The position numbers and the translations under genes were made by a program. Positions 35,680-46,511 of a stretch of 64,000 nt of DNA are shown here, piece after piece. Numbering within the stretch: position 1 is the first letter of the stretch; every line of letters begins with the position of its first letter. The notes under the pieces were generated by a model. The model saw only the letters and a list, made by a program, of their open reading frames with translations, was not told the origin of the DNA and did no database searches. This stretch comes from Ceriagrion tenellum (Eukaryota; Arthropoda; Insecta; Odonata; Coenagrionidae), in NCBI GenBank assembly GCA_963169105.1, contig OY720634.1:111908281-111972280 (forward strand). Reading direction: 5' to 3'.

Positions 35680-36400
35680 AGGTATTTGGACAGTTTTTAT
35701 CCCACTGGCTTATCGTTCTGTAGTTCCTCCTAAACGTGATCCGCCATTAAGGCCCTATTACATTCCACTTAACGCTTCCTCTTCTCATTTCAACCAGAAT
35801 CCCTATCCTGTTCCTTCCTCTTCCACGCTTCCCCAGAGTTCTCTCCTCTTCAACATCCCCTCTCTTTTCAGCACGTCCTCCATCCATCTCTCCTGCCACC
35901 TCTGAACCTCAACTACTAGTTTCCCCTCCTCTCCCATCATATACAAAACCTCTTCAATCGTCTTTCTCGCCATCCATCTCTAAACCCACATCTCAAACGC
36001 TCCGAGTCTATGTATTCCTTCTCTTCGCAATGACCAGGTATCCGTTCCATGCAGCGTCATGTTCTACATCAGAATTTTCACCAGCCTATACACCAGGGCT
36101 GAAATTCGCCATGAAAAAAAATCATTTGACTTGCCCGGGATTCGAACCCGGATCTCCCAATTGCCGGTCAGGTGTGTTAGCCAGTTACACCACCATCTTC
36201 CTTCAAGGCGAATTTCGAGGGGGGTTTATTTTCTTTACGTCTCTACTCAGACCCCCTCATCAATTTCTCCTTACTGAAATTGCCTCTTTAGTCAATTCTA
36301 CATCATATGTCCATAAACCCCTTATCCTCCAAATACTACCCAGAAACGTAAACTGCTCAACTACCCAAGTCATAACAGTGCTTTGACTGAGAAGAAAATT
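35680..36400 (-). mobile_element. LINE family B: RT end plus C-terminus, interrupted by a SINE
   Basis: From the right, the minus strand reads FTFLGSIWRIRGLWTYDVEL, TKEAIS (the 'F-YLGS---DGRCT-DI--RI--AK-AF' RT segment). A SINE interrupts it, then ALVYRLVKILM and MTLHGTDTWSLRREGIHRLG, AFEMWV, and RWMEDVLKREGMLKR follow. The order is that of an intact LINE, so one element was split by the SINE. Several stops are present. Confidence 0.8.
36119..36205 (-). mobile_element. tRNA-derived SINE head nested in LINE B
   Basis: The minus strand has an A-box-like TGGTGTAACTGGC and a B-box GGGTTCGAATCCC inside a perfect 5-bp T-stem (CCGGG/CCCGG). The expected acceptor stem does not pair (3' GCAAGTC needs GACTTGC, which is absent), so it is a SINE or tRNA pseudogene, not a tRNA gene. 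It ends in TGATTTTTTTTC. GAAATTCGCC and GGCGAATTTC flank it in inverted orientation. Confidence 0.7.
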
Positions 36401-37589
36401 TTAAAACTTAATTGTTGTAATATTTATAGCACAACATGTACGGCTATTCCCAACGCATAAATGGATGTAATTCAGTGAAGTGAAGTCAAAAAATCATTTG
36501 ATTACTTAAAAAGTTACAAAAATGTGCAGTTATGACTCACGATTCGCGTTCCAACCACATTAACAGCTGAGTATTCTATGCCAAGGTCAGTAGACGCGAT
36601 GGATGTGTGCCAGCGATTTTTCTACTGCAGCCATACGCCGTCGCTAAGTATGCCGTACATAATGTCACAGGTTTCAAATCCTTCCTCCCCACGCATGGCT
36701 CGGGGGTCATCACCATTAGCGTGACCCCCTATCACTTAAGTCAAAAGACCACTTATACACGTCCAAACATGTGACACGACAATCGGAGAACATGTTAATG
36801 TTGAGGATGACTATTGGGCAGGATAAGAATTAGGGAATAATAATGACCACATTGTGGCGGCAAATTTCAGACACAACGACTCAAGGTATAGTTCATTAGG
36901 GTTCATTCGGCCGTGGTTAAATCTCTTAAAGCGGCTGGTTCGGTAATCATGACTCACTGAGAACTAATGCTCATAAAATTTCAATGGAAATAAAAAATTG
37001 CTTGTACATGATTACATTAAACAATATTTTAACCGGATGCCTAAAATTCGCAAGTCATACGTTGCCCTTTTGCATTTAATAATTGACATGAAACATAACA
37101 GAAAACTTGACTTGACTCTTTTTCCAGGTGTCCTGAACGTTGTCACTGTTTACAAATCCTTTGATCTTGGAGATGTTGGTTTTTATGTTTGGATTGAAAA
37201 AGTTTGTCACATTGTGCTACAGGTGTTCGTATATTTTGTCGTGAAGAAATATTTGTGATTAAACGTTTAAACATCTTTAAAGTTTGTTTAAACCATTGAT
37301 TTAATACCTCTTTTCTACCCGGCAACAACGCATATCCTGAAATATGGCACTGCTGTTGTGCAGGCAATTGTTTCTGTGTTTCAGCGATTGTAACGGGAGG
37401 TGTCATACTCATCTTTTCCATTCACTCCAATTCACTAGAGGTTGTACATACAAATGGTGGTTTGATTAGTTGTGATTCCTCGTGCGTTCATTTTTCCAAT
37501 ATTTTGTCGGTTTGCTCGTGGTGAAACTGTGTAAAATACCGAAAGAGTTCCTAGGGTCCTTTGGAAGCTCCGTCTTGAAAAAATTTCAA

Positions 37590-37997
37590 GATGTCGTCGT
37601 ATTTTAGGAGCAAAGGGAAGTTTGCTTCGAAGAAGGAGTGTGAAAGGAGGGCTAAGCAATCCCTTTTTATGAAGAAAGTGTTCGGCTGAAAAGGAAGATG
37701 CGGCCGACGACTCTAGATTGCAGTTATTAAATGTGGAAGGTCGTCGAGTAGTTGATATCGCTCTAATTGGCGCGCAATCTTGGATCATTCTCGAAAGTAT
37801 CTGGCAAAGTAACATCGGTGGCTATGGCATCCAAAATTGCAAGTGCTGGGTTCACTTTAGGGAAACTGAAAGATTTACTGGAGACTAAAGGTGAAGAAGG
37901 CCTAAAATCTTCACTGAATGAAGATGTTGATGGCAAGCCAAGAGTTACAAAGAACAAAAAGATAATTGAAAATTTGCTGAATTATTTAAGGAAATGA
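37590..37997 (+). pseudogene. Frameshifted coding remnant, probably transposon-derived
   Basis: Three plus-strand segments look protein-like in different frames. MSSYFRSKGKFASKKECERR is followed by a stop. LQLLNVEGRRVVDIALIGAQ resembles the 'GRR(I/V)VD' start of some Mutator-like transposon proteins. The third, 37767-37997, ends FTLGKLKDLLETKGEEGLKS, then GKPRVTKNKKIIENLLNYLR and a stop. Together they suggest a decayed TE protein of unknown class or an old processed gene. The family match is from memory and weak. Confidence 0.4.
37689..37732 (+). repeat. Source copy of an exact 44-bp duplication
   Basis: Identical to 38292-38335 over 44 bases (core AAGATGCGGCCGACGACTCT). It lies in the coding remnant above, which makes this the likely donor. 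Confidence 0.95.
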
Positions 37998-38076
37998 ACA
38001 AAAGATTTTTTAAAATGAGTTACAAATTATTTATTTGCATACAATCTATTTTTTTTAAATTGCTTGTTACATGTTA

Positions 38077-38110
38077 ACCCATTTTGAATGTGATGCAAAC
38101 ACATTCTGTT

Positions 38111-38141
<31 letters not shown>

Positions 38142-38745
38142 TTTATTGCTCCAAAAGAATAATTACAGAAAAAATACAAAGAATACATAATTAGATATTT
38201 GGAGCTTTAGGTAACCTATAAGGCGAACCTGTGTTGAGGTTACCATCAATTAGAACTACAACCATACATTGTTACATTTAGTACAAGAAAAAAAAGGAAG
38301 ATGCGGCCGACGACTCTAGATTGCAGTTATTAAATATAATGTTTTTAAACTGCACTACTCGTGTACAGGTCTAACTGAATTTGTGGGGTGTAAGTATTAA
38401 TTAGTAATTGATGTTGAGAGTTGACTTGGTGTGCATCATGAGTGGCATATTTCACGATAATCCATCATGAATATGATGCATTTACATTCTGTTTATACAA
38501 TGTTATAAAATTGTGATACTCTTGTATAGGTCTACCCCAATTTGTGCATATCTAATTAATGTAGTGAGTGGGTGTGCAAGATACGTGGTGTGCATCATAC
38601 TTGGAATGTTTCATAATCCTACCGTGACTGTGATGCTAATGTATTCTTTGAGCATAATGTTCGCAAAACCTTTGTATTGGTCCTACTGAATTTGTGAATA
38701 GTGAGTCTTAACAATTGCTGTTGAGAATTGAAGCACAGTGCAGTG
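38077..38745 (+). repeat. Three degenerate tandem units of about 160 bp
   Basis: Units start at about 38077, 38460 and 38616, each with 'GATG---ACATTCTGTTTATA', 'GTATAGGTCTA-C--AATTTGTG' and 'GGTGTGCATCAT' landmarks. Unit 1 is split by a LINE-tail insertion (38118-38335). Divergence between units is substantial, so the array is old. Confidence 0.7.
38118..38291 (-). mobile_element. 5'-truncated LINE 3' end with (ATT)n tail, inserted in tandem unit 1
   Basis: On the minus strand it ends GGAGCAATAAACATTATC followed by an ATT repeat, a common LINE tail with a polyadenylation-like AATAAA. The reading restores a continuous tandem unit when removed (TTCTGTTTATA joined to ATAATG). The other junction is filled by the 44-bp duplicate at 38292-38335. 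Confidence 0.7.
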
Positions 38746-40629
38746 CTGATGTTTCAGGTGTGTCATCCATAGCTGTTGTAAAACTTCGTTATGTCGAGAT
38801 GATAAAATGTGCTCTGCAATAGGCTGATAAGGAGCGGACTCTGATTTGCTGTAATTTGTGGCCTGTAATGAATAAATTAATCTCAAGATATATATTTGTT
38901 CATCATTTTGTATTTCAATTCCTTCATTCTATCACAAGTTTATTTTCAGGATAGGTGACATAAAAAGGAAGGTAATATGAGTTCCAGTCCCTTATGGCCA
39001 GTCGCCCCTTAATTTATTAAATGCTACTTATTGCTATTTAAATCCATTATAGGAGCTTGTATGTAAATCAATATTTTCATCTCAAATAACCCCTTAATTT
39101 GGCATTTAATTGGCATTTAATTACGTACCTATTACAAACTGTTATGCAGCCTTCCTCCATGAATTAATTTCTTAAGTAACATATTCTTTTCTTGATTCGA
39201 TGAAATGTACAGGTGTAACATTTTATCCAATGCAATATTTGAAGATATTAACTTGATAATGTTGAATTATTATAACTATATGTAGTGTAGGAGTAGAAAG
39301 TAAAATGTTTTTGTGCCATCAGCATGGTATCACTATCCCCATAATGCCCTCAAGAGAGTGCCCAATCATGAAAGTACATGAAGAAGGGGACTTATAGTAG
39401 ATATCATATAGATCCCTGGAGTTAATCTAACCAAGAGGTATTTAGTCTGGAAGGAAGTTTTGCCTTTAAGTTGAAGTTTAAGTAGGAAACACTTGGTAGG
39501 TACGTTCACTGAGGCAAGAGACAACAGAGTATTTTGTGATACATCAGATGCCTATTTTATCAAGTTTGTTTTAATGCAAGTGATTAACATTATCAAAAAA
39601 GTTGAAAATAATAAGACATCCCTTACCTATGTTTTTCGGTCTAAAGATGCTTCAATAATATCAATGCCAGGTAAAAGAGCAGAAGTGACCTATCTCTGTA
39701 TAGTAATCATTTGAACATTAGAGCAAGCTTGGGCCTTCTCTAGGGGGTGGGAAAATTCCATGAATAGGTGTTAAGATTTATAATTCCTATGGGAATAGAA
39801 GAGGTTATTTGAAGTAGTTATGCGATGATTAAAAAATAATTTCTGGGATCTCATCAGGACTTGATGAGTGTATATTAGCTAACTGAGAAATACAGGCTAT
39901 TAATTCTGGATATAAACAGGGCTGAATTAAAAATGATGAGAACATTCTCTGAGATAGATTTGTAGCTGTTTCTGGTAGAAGCTGTATCTTGACTCTTTGT
40001 ATTTGGGAAGGCTAAGTTGATGGACTTTTCCTTCGCACCTATGAATGATGTTCCTAGATGCTTTTGTTTTCGGAGGCGTTCTTGTGCTGACAATATTTCT
40101 AACAGGTAACTATCCCTTAGAATTTAGCATTCATTGTGAATCTCCGGTCTCCAGCAGTATGCAGCTGTTTCAGGGAAACTTTAGATGAAATTAGAATAGT
40201 TGCATATTTCATAGTTGACACAGTTTATTACTTGATTTCATATTTTTTGCAAATTTGGGTAAATGTAACATTCAAGGAATTCTCAAGGTAATCATGGAAG
40301 TGCTGAAAGCGTTGCACCAAATAATTTCATTGATATGAGCACGACCAATTTTTTAAGATCCAGGCTTGTTTTGGTGCGAGTAAACATAATAAAGTTCTTT
40401 CTACCATATGCGCATGAGTCAATTCTAACCGTTGATAATAAAGGAAGAAGATCAAATATACTGCTATCAATTAAGCACCTTCGTTTTAATCACAACATAT
40501 TCAAGGTAGGAAATTATGCTATCAATTAGGGAGCAAAAGTTCTGCGTTCTTCTAAATACAAATTGCTTAATTTGACCAAGAGGAATTCATTAAAAATCAC
40601 TTATATGAATAAATTTTACTTGCAACGGA
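38746..40629. other. AT-rich, presumed intronic DNA
   Basis: No recognised repeat or exon. Short frames only. Confidence 0.4.
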
Positions 40630-40990
40630 AATATTAATTAATAATGCAAGAGTTTTGATTCTTACCCTCACTATTTCGTAGAAATTCAAGTCAATTATAG
40701 ATATTTTTACTGTCTTTTCGGTAACTACTCCAACTGATCTCAAATTGTCAGTCATAACGTAGGATTTCATGAACAAATATCTTAAATTTATATTATCATT
40801 AATACGTGACCTGTTTGAATGCCAATCACAATGACCCGATGAAAGTGATACATTTTCTTTACTTAAAAATAATATCAATAATATTTGCGCATAATTCGCT
40901 GCTAATAGGTCGTCTGCTGCCGACTCCTGAATTCCCATGATTCCCATCGTCCGCTTCAACGTTGCCAAATGCACCTCAAAACTCCACGCG
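40630..40990 (-). other. Open frame of uncertain status (possible exon)
   Basis: A minus-strand frame from about 41006 to 40597 includes FEVHLATLKRTMGIMGIQES, then AADDLLAANYAQILL, which looks protein-like, then becomes AT-driven. A GTAAGA lies near 40664, but no strong acceptor precedes it. The frame start GTG at about 40980 would be phase-compatible with the donor at 42270. Unrecognised, and could be chance. Confidence 0.25.
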
Positions 40991-41855
40991 CAATATTTGA
41001 AAATCTACGGAATATTTCATTTGTTTCGTATTTATGGGAAAAATAAGTCGATAACCCTTGTTGAATTTCTCAGAATAAAATTCGTTGGCCTTTACCTACA
41101 TCATATCAGTTTTTGGTGAAAATCTGTATTGTAGAAACAAAAATAATGGATAATTCATCCTTACGAAGCTGGGTGCGCCATAAGGCCCAATGTTAAAAGA
41201 ATGTAAAATATCTCAAAAACTAAATCAAAAACCCCCAAATGTTTTTCCGTAGAATTTTAGACCATAAGTAAAGGAACAAATACTGCAATTATGAAGAAAA
41301 TCTATATACCTTCAATTTTCGAACCAGACACCTTAAGATACGATCAACTAAATCTGGACTCTTCGGTTATTTGGATATTACATAATAAAGAGAAACTTCA
41401 GCTGAGGCAGATAAAGATACTGGTACCTCAACTGGATACATGACTTCAAGGCCTTTGATACGATGATAACCGAGTTCTATCCTCCATGATGAAACCGATA
41501 TTCGAGTTGCAGTGCAGAGCACTTTTTTATAGCGGCACAATTCACATGGTGCTAAGCAGGGCTTACGAAAATTCATTGGAAATATAATACTACACAGATT
41601 AAGTAAATGCTTGAGCTGAAAATAAGGACACACACCCAACAAATTTTAAAAAGACGACCAAATACATACGGCATACTTTCGATACACGACGATTTGGAGA
41701 GAAATACTACACAGAGCGAAACAGAACGGAAGCCCACTTGAGTAAAACCAAGGGACAGATGCATGGACAAAATAAACATCTTCACTCTCGTACAGGAAGG
41801 GACCATCATCAAGAAGTAAGAGATTGTGAAATGAGACATTGTGAAATAAAAGATG

Positions 41856-41979
41856 CAACTTAGCAATTCCACGTAAACTTTATTAACGATCTTTATTAAC
41901 GAGGGATGGTGACCTGATGATGACTTCATACGTCGAAACCTAGGTCGTTAATAAAGTTTATGTGGAATTACTAAGTTAC
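41856..41979. mobile_element. Penelope-like terminal hairpin
   Basis: Arms at 41856-41889 (CAACTTAGCAATTCCACGTA...) and 41945-41979 pair with few mismatches. The loop carries CCTGATGATGACTTCATACG followed by TCGAAACCTAGGTCG, the Penelope-type motif. Confidence 0.75.
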
Positions 41980-42269
41980 AGCTTTCAAATAACAATGTTA
42001 GGCATGTTCCACAAAGTTGCGCCAGGCACAACCAACCAAAAGGTACACACTTGAAAAAGAAGGAAAAAGGTTGTAGCGAACCAATCCACAGGTTAAAAAC
42101 TTGAAATGAGGGCAAATCGCCCATTCTAAAGCCATTGTCCCTAACGCTTTCAAAAATTATTTACCGGAGGAATGCAGCCCTTACACGCCAAAACCGAAGC
42201 AAGCTTATGGAATATAAGCTCGTTCTCATTGCGTAGATTAATGCCGAACTATAGCATGGCGCCACTGAC

Positions 42270-42968
42270 CTGTCCGGGCTTGAGTTTGATGGTCTTCCCC
42301 TCGGTCCCGCTGTCCACTACGGCGAGTCCGCGGGCAGCCTTCGTTGGCTTCCCCCCTTTCTCCACGGAGCCGTGAACTCTTTCAGAGCTCGACCAGAAAG
42401 TCCTCCCGCTCGGGACAGCGCAACACTCCACCAAGTCCAAATCGACCCTCCTCTTCCCTTCAGCACTCCCCTTCATCTTGCCCAGCACCTTACCGGAACC
42501 GTCAACTATCCCGAAACAACCGCCGTAAACCGTCTTCAGGGATGACCCGCCGCCCTTGCCCGAATCGGCCGGCGACGCCTCCTTCTCAGTCCGCGGCGAC
42601 GTTTCCGACGGGCTCGTCTTGGCGCGCACGCAGGGCGGAGTCGGACCCATCATCCCCCGGAGCCGCGCCTTGAGAGCCGCGGACCGCGACGGTGGGGCTT
42701 CGGCGACCGCGGCCGCCGCCACGGCCCGCGCCCAGAGGTCGCTCTGGCGGAGGAGTGCCGGGATGGGCCCCGGAGGCCGCCGGGAGAGGGACTGCCGACC
42801 GACGGCCGTCCACCACCCGTCGCTGTACTTCCTACGGGGGGGCTCCGGAGGGACCGCGGGCAGGGCCGCCACCGGCACGGCCTGCTGCGCGTAGAGGTGT
42901 TGCTGCGGTGGTCGCGGACCCACCTGGGTCACGATGTCATCCAGGTCGACCTCTGAAGCCATCATCAC
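42270..42968 (-). CDS. First coding exon of an unrecognised minus-strand gene
   Basis: The exon has 233 codons, starting with three consecutive ATGs (42968, 42965, 42962) and ending exactly at a CCCGGACAG|GTCAGT donor (intron from 42269). Reading on past the donor gives a stop after six residues, so splicing is expected. The predicted segment begins MMMASEVDLDDIVTQVGPRP, has a Pro/Ala-rich linker, an acidic start, a RRKYSDGWWTAVGRQS patch, and a basic Ser/Gly-rich tail with KGGGSSLKTVYGGCFGIVDG. There is no signal peptide or obvious membrane helix, and low-complexity stretches suggest a cytosolic or nuclear N-terminus. The exon sits in a GC-rich island with a TATA-like box about 60 bp upstream. 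The homologous family is not recognised. Opposite-strand frames here are composition shadows. Confidence 0.65.
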
Positions 42969-43027
42969 TGCACTCTCGCGAGGACACTACCGACACGGGC
43001 GATGACTACACAACACCTTCACCTCCT

Positions 43028-43036
43028 CTTTTTAAG
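43028..43036 (-). promoter_or_regulatory. TATA-like box for the 42.9-kb first exon
   Basis: The minus strand reads CCCTTAAAAAGAGGAGG, about 60 bp before the ATG. A start site some 30 bp downstream would fall near TGTGTAGTCATCG, leaving a roughly 30-bp 5' UTR. Position and sequence are suggestive only. Confidence 0.35.
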
Positions 43037-43059
43037 GGGGTGGGAAAAGTTCATCGAAC

Positions 43060-46000
43060 TGGTTGGGCGGAAATGTCACCCTTGGGCATAAAAATAGGAC
43101 GACGTTCGAGGACCACGGGGTCTCAACAACACAACACAGCAGTAGGCAATCCGACAGGCTCCCACCAAAGCTGACGGCCGGGTTTCGGCGGTATCTCCCG
43201 GACACAACCCAAGTCCCTTCGCGTTCCTTCCGAAGACTGACTTCTCACTCCCCGCTCCATCGCCCACCTCCTCCTCCTCCTCTACGTTGGAACACACAAA
43301 CCTCACCAATTCCCCCCTTTTCCCCCATGCGAAACACACAAACACTCCCTCACATGGAGAAGCACGAGGGAAGGGATGAAGAATAAAAAAATAAAATCCA
43401 AACCATCCAGGTGAGAATATAGGATTGTCAGCTCGACCTAGGCCTACTTCGCCGCCACAGTCTTTCCCTCCGTTGCCCCCAGCATAACAACCGCGACACC
43501 AAACCACCCCCAGTTCCACCCCCTACCATGAGACCGGACGAAACTATACCCACCCCCTTCGCCAACTCGCGGCGCGATCGCCTCCTCTTTTTAAGTACGT
43601 AGATATTATTTTTTTTATATTAGGATAAAAGAATATCGGCGCCCTAACGTCCCCTTACAGTCCGCACCCCACCATTCCGCGGGAAAGCCTCCGCCTCGAC
43701 GACCTCCTCCTTAGGATCCCTCCTCCCCCTCCGACAAATTTTTATGACCCATTCTCCTCCCTCCTCTCCCATTCCGCCCTCCCCTTTTCTCCGCTCGCGA
43801 AAACCCGTCACGAAGGGCGGGAGAGACACGTCACATAATCCGCGAGTCGACCGAAGGAAGGCGGTAGGAGGCGATAGGAGACAGAGAGGGACAGGGAGAG
43901 GGAGACAGAGAAAGGCTACGACCCACCCTCCTACCTAAGACCTCTCTCCTCTTTCTCTCCCTACCTTCAAGGGAACGCCCTCCCACAGCTCTCCCCACCC
44001 TTAAGGGAACGGACGACGGGGTTTCCCAGATACTCGGCCCAGGAATACGTGAGGCGGTCGGCCCACGACCAAACGCCCACGCCGACAAGAATAGGAAATA
44101 AAAAAAGATATAGTCCTCGGGGAGGTTGATCGGACTGACGACATTTACGCCTCCACCTCCCCTGCTCTAAGACAAGTACCAAGAAGACGGGAATTGAAGC
44201 ATGTCGTTCTCTTGATTAATGGGCGTCAAAAAGCGAAATCAGCAGGCGCTATTCCGGTAGACAGTCTCAATTTAGTTCCGATCCTGCCTACACTAGACGC
44301 AAAGAATGGATGAAATAAGATGAGCTACTATTCTCAAGCTCGTTAAAAACTCATTGTAAGTTTATCGGTGGCCAAAATTATCGCGTGAAATAAATCTCTT
44401 CTGCCGACAACGCCACCTTGGCTTGAAAAAGAGCAATCGTTCACTTTTCTGTCGCGAAATATCGACTCTTAGGGAGTAAGAAGAATATATTCTTGAAGAA
44501 ACTCGCAGAAATCGTTACGATGTACCACTAATCAGAAGAAAATAAATCCAATTGGAAAAAAATGTGAGTAAACTCATCGCTCTCAAGGGACGACCTACTA
44601 AAGGAGGTTAATTCTAACAGGCGATTCTTTCGTTGAAATTCGACAACAATGATTTTCAGAAGAGGGATTACTACTATGATGTCGCAATGGAAGTTCACGA
44701 AGCGACTAATGATGTTTGCATGTCGGAACAAATCAGAGAATCAATGCTTTAAGATCAAGAAAAAAGGGTGGATGAAGGAAGGAATGGGTGGATTTGGGAG
44801 TTAGAGAGACTATCGGTCAGAAGTTTCAGCAGTGATTTTACTCAGTGATACGCGACAATTACGTGAATATCAGGCAGACCGTACAGTTATCTAAATATAC
44901 TCCGTCCGTCCGTTGGACGGTAGACACCTAGGCACCTTTCCTTAAGAGCAGGCAAATCACTCTTCTAAGTCTTTCTCCACTCTTCTTCCCCTCCTCAGGA
45001 AACCCTTTCCGCTCCAATCTACCCACCTTACTTCAATGGCAGTTGTCGATCACTTCCGCTGTGATCAACGAAGTGTTCCATGAAAAACGGAGATTGAAAT
45101 TGCATCGACGGCTAGGACGAATTAAATTCAGACTGTCCGAAGAGTGAACTATACTGATGGGGTGCCCATACTGATGACGATCCCGGACGCCTCTCCCTGC
45201 GTGGTCTTCATGGTCAACGTCCAGCTTACGGGGTAAGGCAGGGCGAACGGAGTGAGCACTTCTCTTAATCTGTCTCCACGTGCACTCCCCTGCCCTGATT
45301 ACCACTCCTTCAATCCGCCAATGTTACCTCATCCACCTCCGAGCGCCTCCCACACGGCACCGGCTGACGATCCCCACAGTCTATCGAAAAGCCTCCTCCG
45401 CCCACTCCATTACGGCGCCACTCTTGTGTGTGTGAGTGTGCTGGGAGTGGGTGGCATCGTCTTACTCTCCTCTCCCAACGGCCACCTCTGAAGACCTTCT
45501 CCAACCTCCTCCCCATACACACACCACACACGCTAATCGCGCTTAGCCGACAGAATCGACGTCGTCGCTGAGTACCCTCCGACGACCTCTCCTGTTCTCC
45601 CGCCACTCCCCGCGACGCAGCCGAACTAAATCTTATTTCCAACACACAGTCCACCCCGCTCCCTCCAGAACCGACCTACAAAATCCTCCTCCTCCCTCCT
45701 TCACCTCCCCCCAGCATCAAGCCTTGCGAGCAAACCTCTTTCTCACTCTCTCCCCCCTTCTCCGCCCTCCGACTCCCAACACTATCCCCCAGATCGTCCT
45801 TCTCGGATCGCGACCCTATTCCGCGTCGACCGACCTTGGCCCTTGAACTCTCTTCCCCCCCCCCTAATCCCCCCCCCAGGCGCACGTGATTGCCTTTTCC
45901 CCACTTCCAAATGCATACCGCTGCAAAGCGACCAACCTTCCTCTTCTCTCTCTCGACCGCACTCCTCTTATAAACCTCTAACCCGCTCCTCATCCATTCC

Positions 46001-46230
46001 ATCCCTCGGTGCTAGAGAAAACCGCCACACCCAACGAGCCGCGCCGAGGCATATCGAAAAATAGGTTGAGCTGGAATGCACACGAGAGAGAGCCACTCGA
46101 CTTACAAAAAAAAGAGAGGAATCAAAAGCGAGAAAGAGGAAAAAAATAAACACGTGGGACAAAAAATACTGCGGAAGAAAGAAAGAGGGGTTGAGGAAAT
46201 GAGATATGAATGTCGAGTGGATTGAAGAAT
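43060..46230. promoter_or_regulatory. CpG-rich and CT-tract-rich promoter-proximal region
   Basis: GC-rich and strand-biased polypyrimidine runs (for example 45858-45879 with C8-C9 tracts, and CTCTCTCC repeats) alternate with AT-rich gaps (44170-44980). Many 80-150-codon frames on both strands result from this bias. It is upstream of the minus-strand first exon and downstream-bounded by a plus-strand exon candidate at 46476. Confidence 0.4.
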
Positions 46231-46234
46231 AATG

Positions 46235-46330
46235 AGGCAAAATGAATTTGCAGCGAATTGATGATTTAGAGAGGTGTGTTTGGAGAAGGATGGAGAGGCT
46301 AAATCGCTTCGTGAGGAAGGATAAGGTCGT
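46235..46330 (+). mobile_element. Short LINE family B fragment
   Basis: Encodes LQRIDDLERCVWRRMERLNR, equivalent to 'RLQAFE-WVWRRMERV-W' of family B. Only about 95 bp remain. Confidence 0.6.
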
Positions 46331-46475
46331 ACTTAACGGCTTTAATTTTCCCTAAATTCAGGAAGTGACGTCACAATCTAAGCCCTAGGACTAACTTTAC
46401 CGCGACCGCGAAAGGGCTGCTAAGGGAGAGCGTGAGAAAGGCCGAATTAGTCCTGCTTATTCATCGAGGTGTCTG

Positions 46476-46511
46476 ATGGCAAGGGTCGTGAACTTCGCCA
46501 AACAACGTAAG
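46476..46511 (+). CDS. Weak candidate first exon (12 codons)
   Basis: An ATG at 46476 opens MARVVNFAKQRK, directly followed by a GTAAGATTAG donor, at the edge of the GC-rich block. It would give a divergent transcript relative to the 42.9-kb exon. No partner exon was identified, so this may be chance. Confidence 0.25.

Noticed and set aside
36119..36205. tRNA gene on the minus strand
   Set aside because: T-arm and B-box are good, but the 5' sequence cannot pair with the 3' GCAAGTC to make an acceptor stem; it fits a SINE head.
37689..37732. Vector or linker contamination suggested by GCGGCCG and TCTAGA words
   Set aside because: The words are not in polylinker order, lie in a coding-like frame and are duplicated within the locus at a repeat junction.
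31389..42270. Direct splice from the 42.9-kb exon to the 66-bp exon
   Set aside because: In phase 0 the 66-bp exon stops after 14 codons; an intervening exon of the right phase would be needed.
42344..43174. Plus-strand ORFs of 109-160 codons opposite the first exon
   Set aside because: Shadow frames of a GC-rich exon; no plus-strand splice or start context.
43076..43519. 147-codon minus ORF upstream of the first exon
   Set aside because: Gly/Cys-rich composition artefact in a CpG-rich promoter region with competing frames open.
45310..46002. Minus-strand ORFs of 108-114 codons
   Set aside because: Both strands are open because of polypyrimidine bias; peptides are low-complexity with no splice or domain support.
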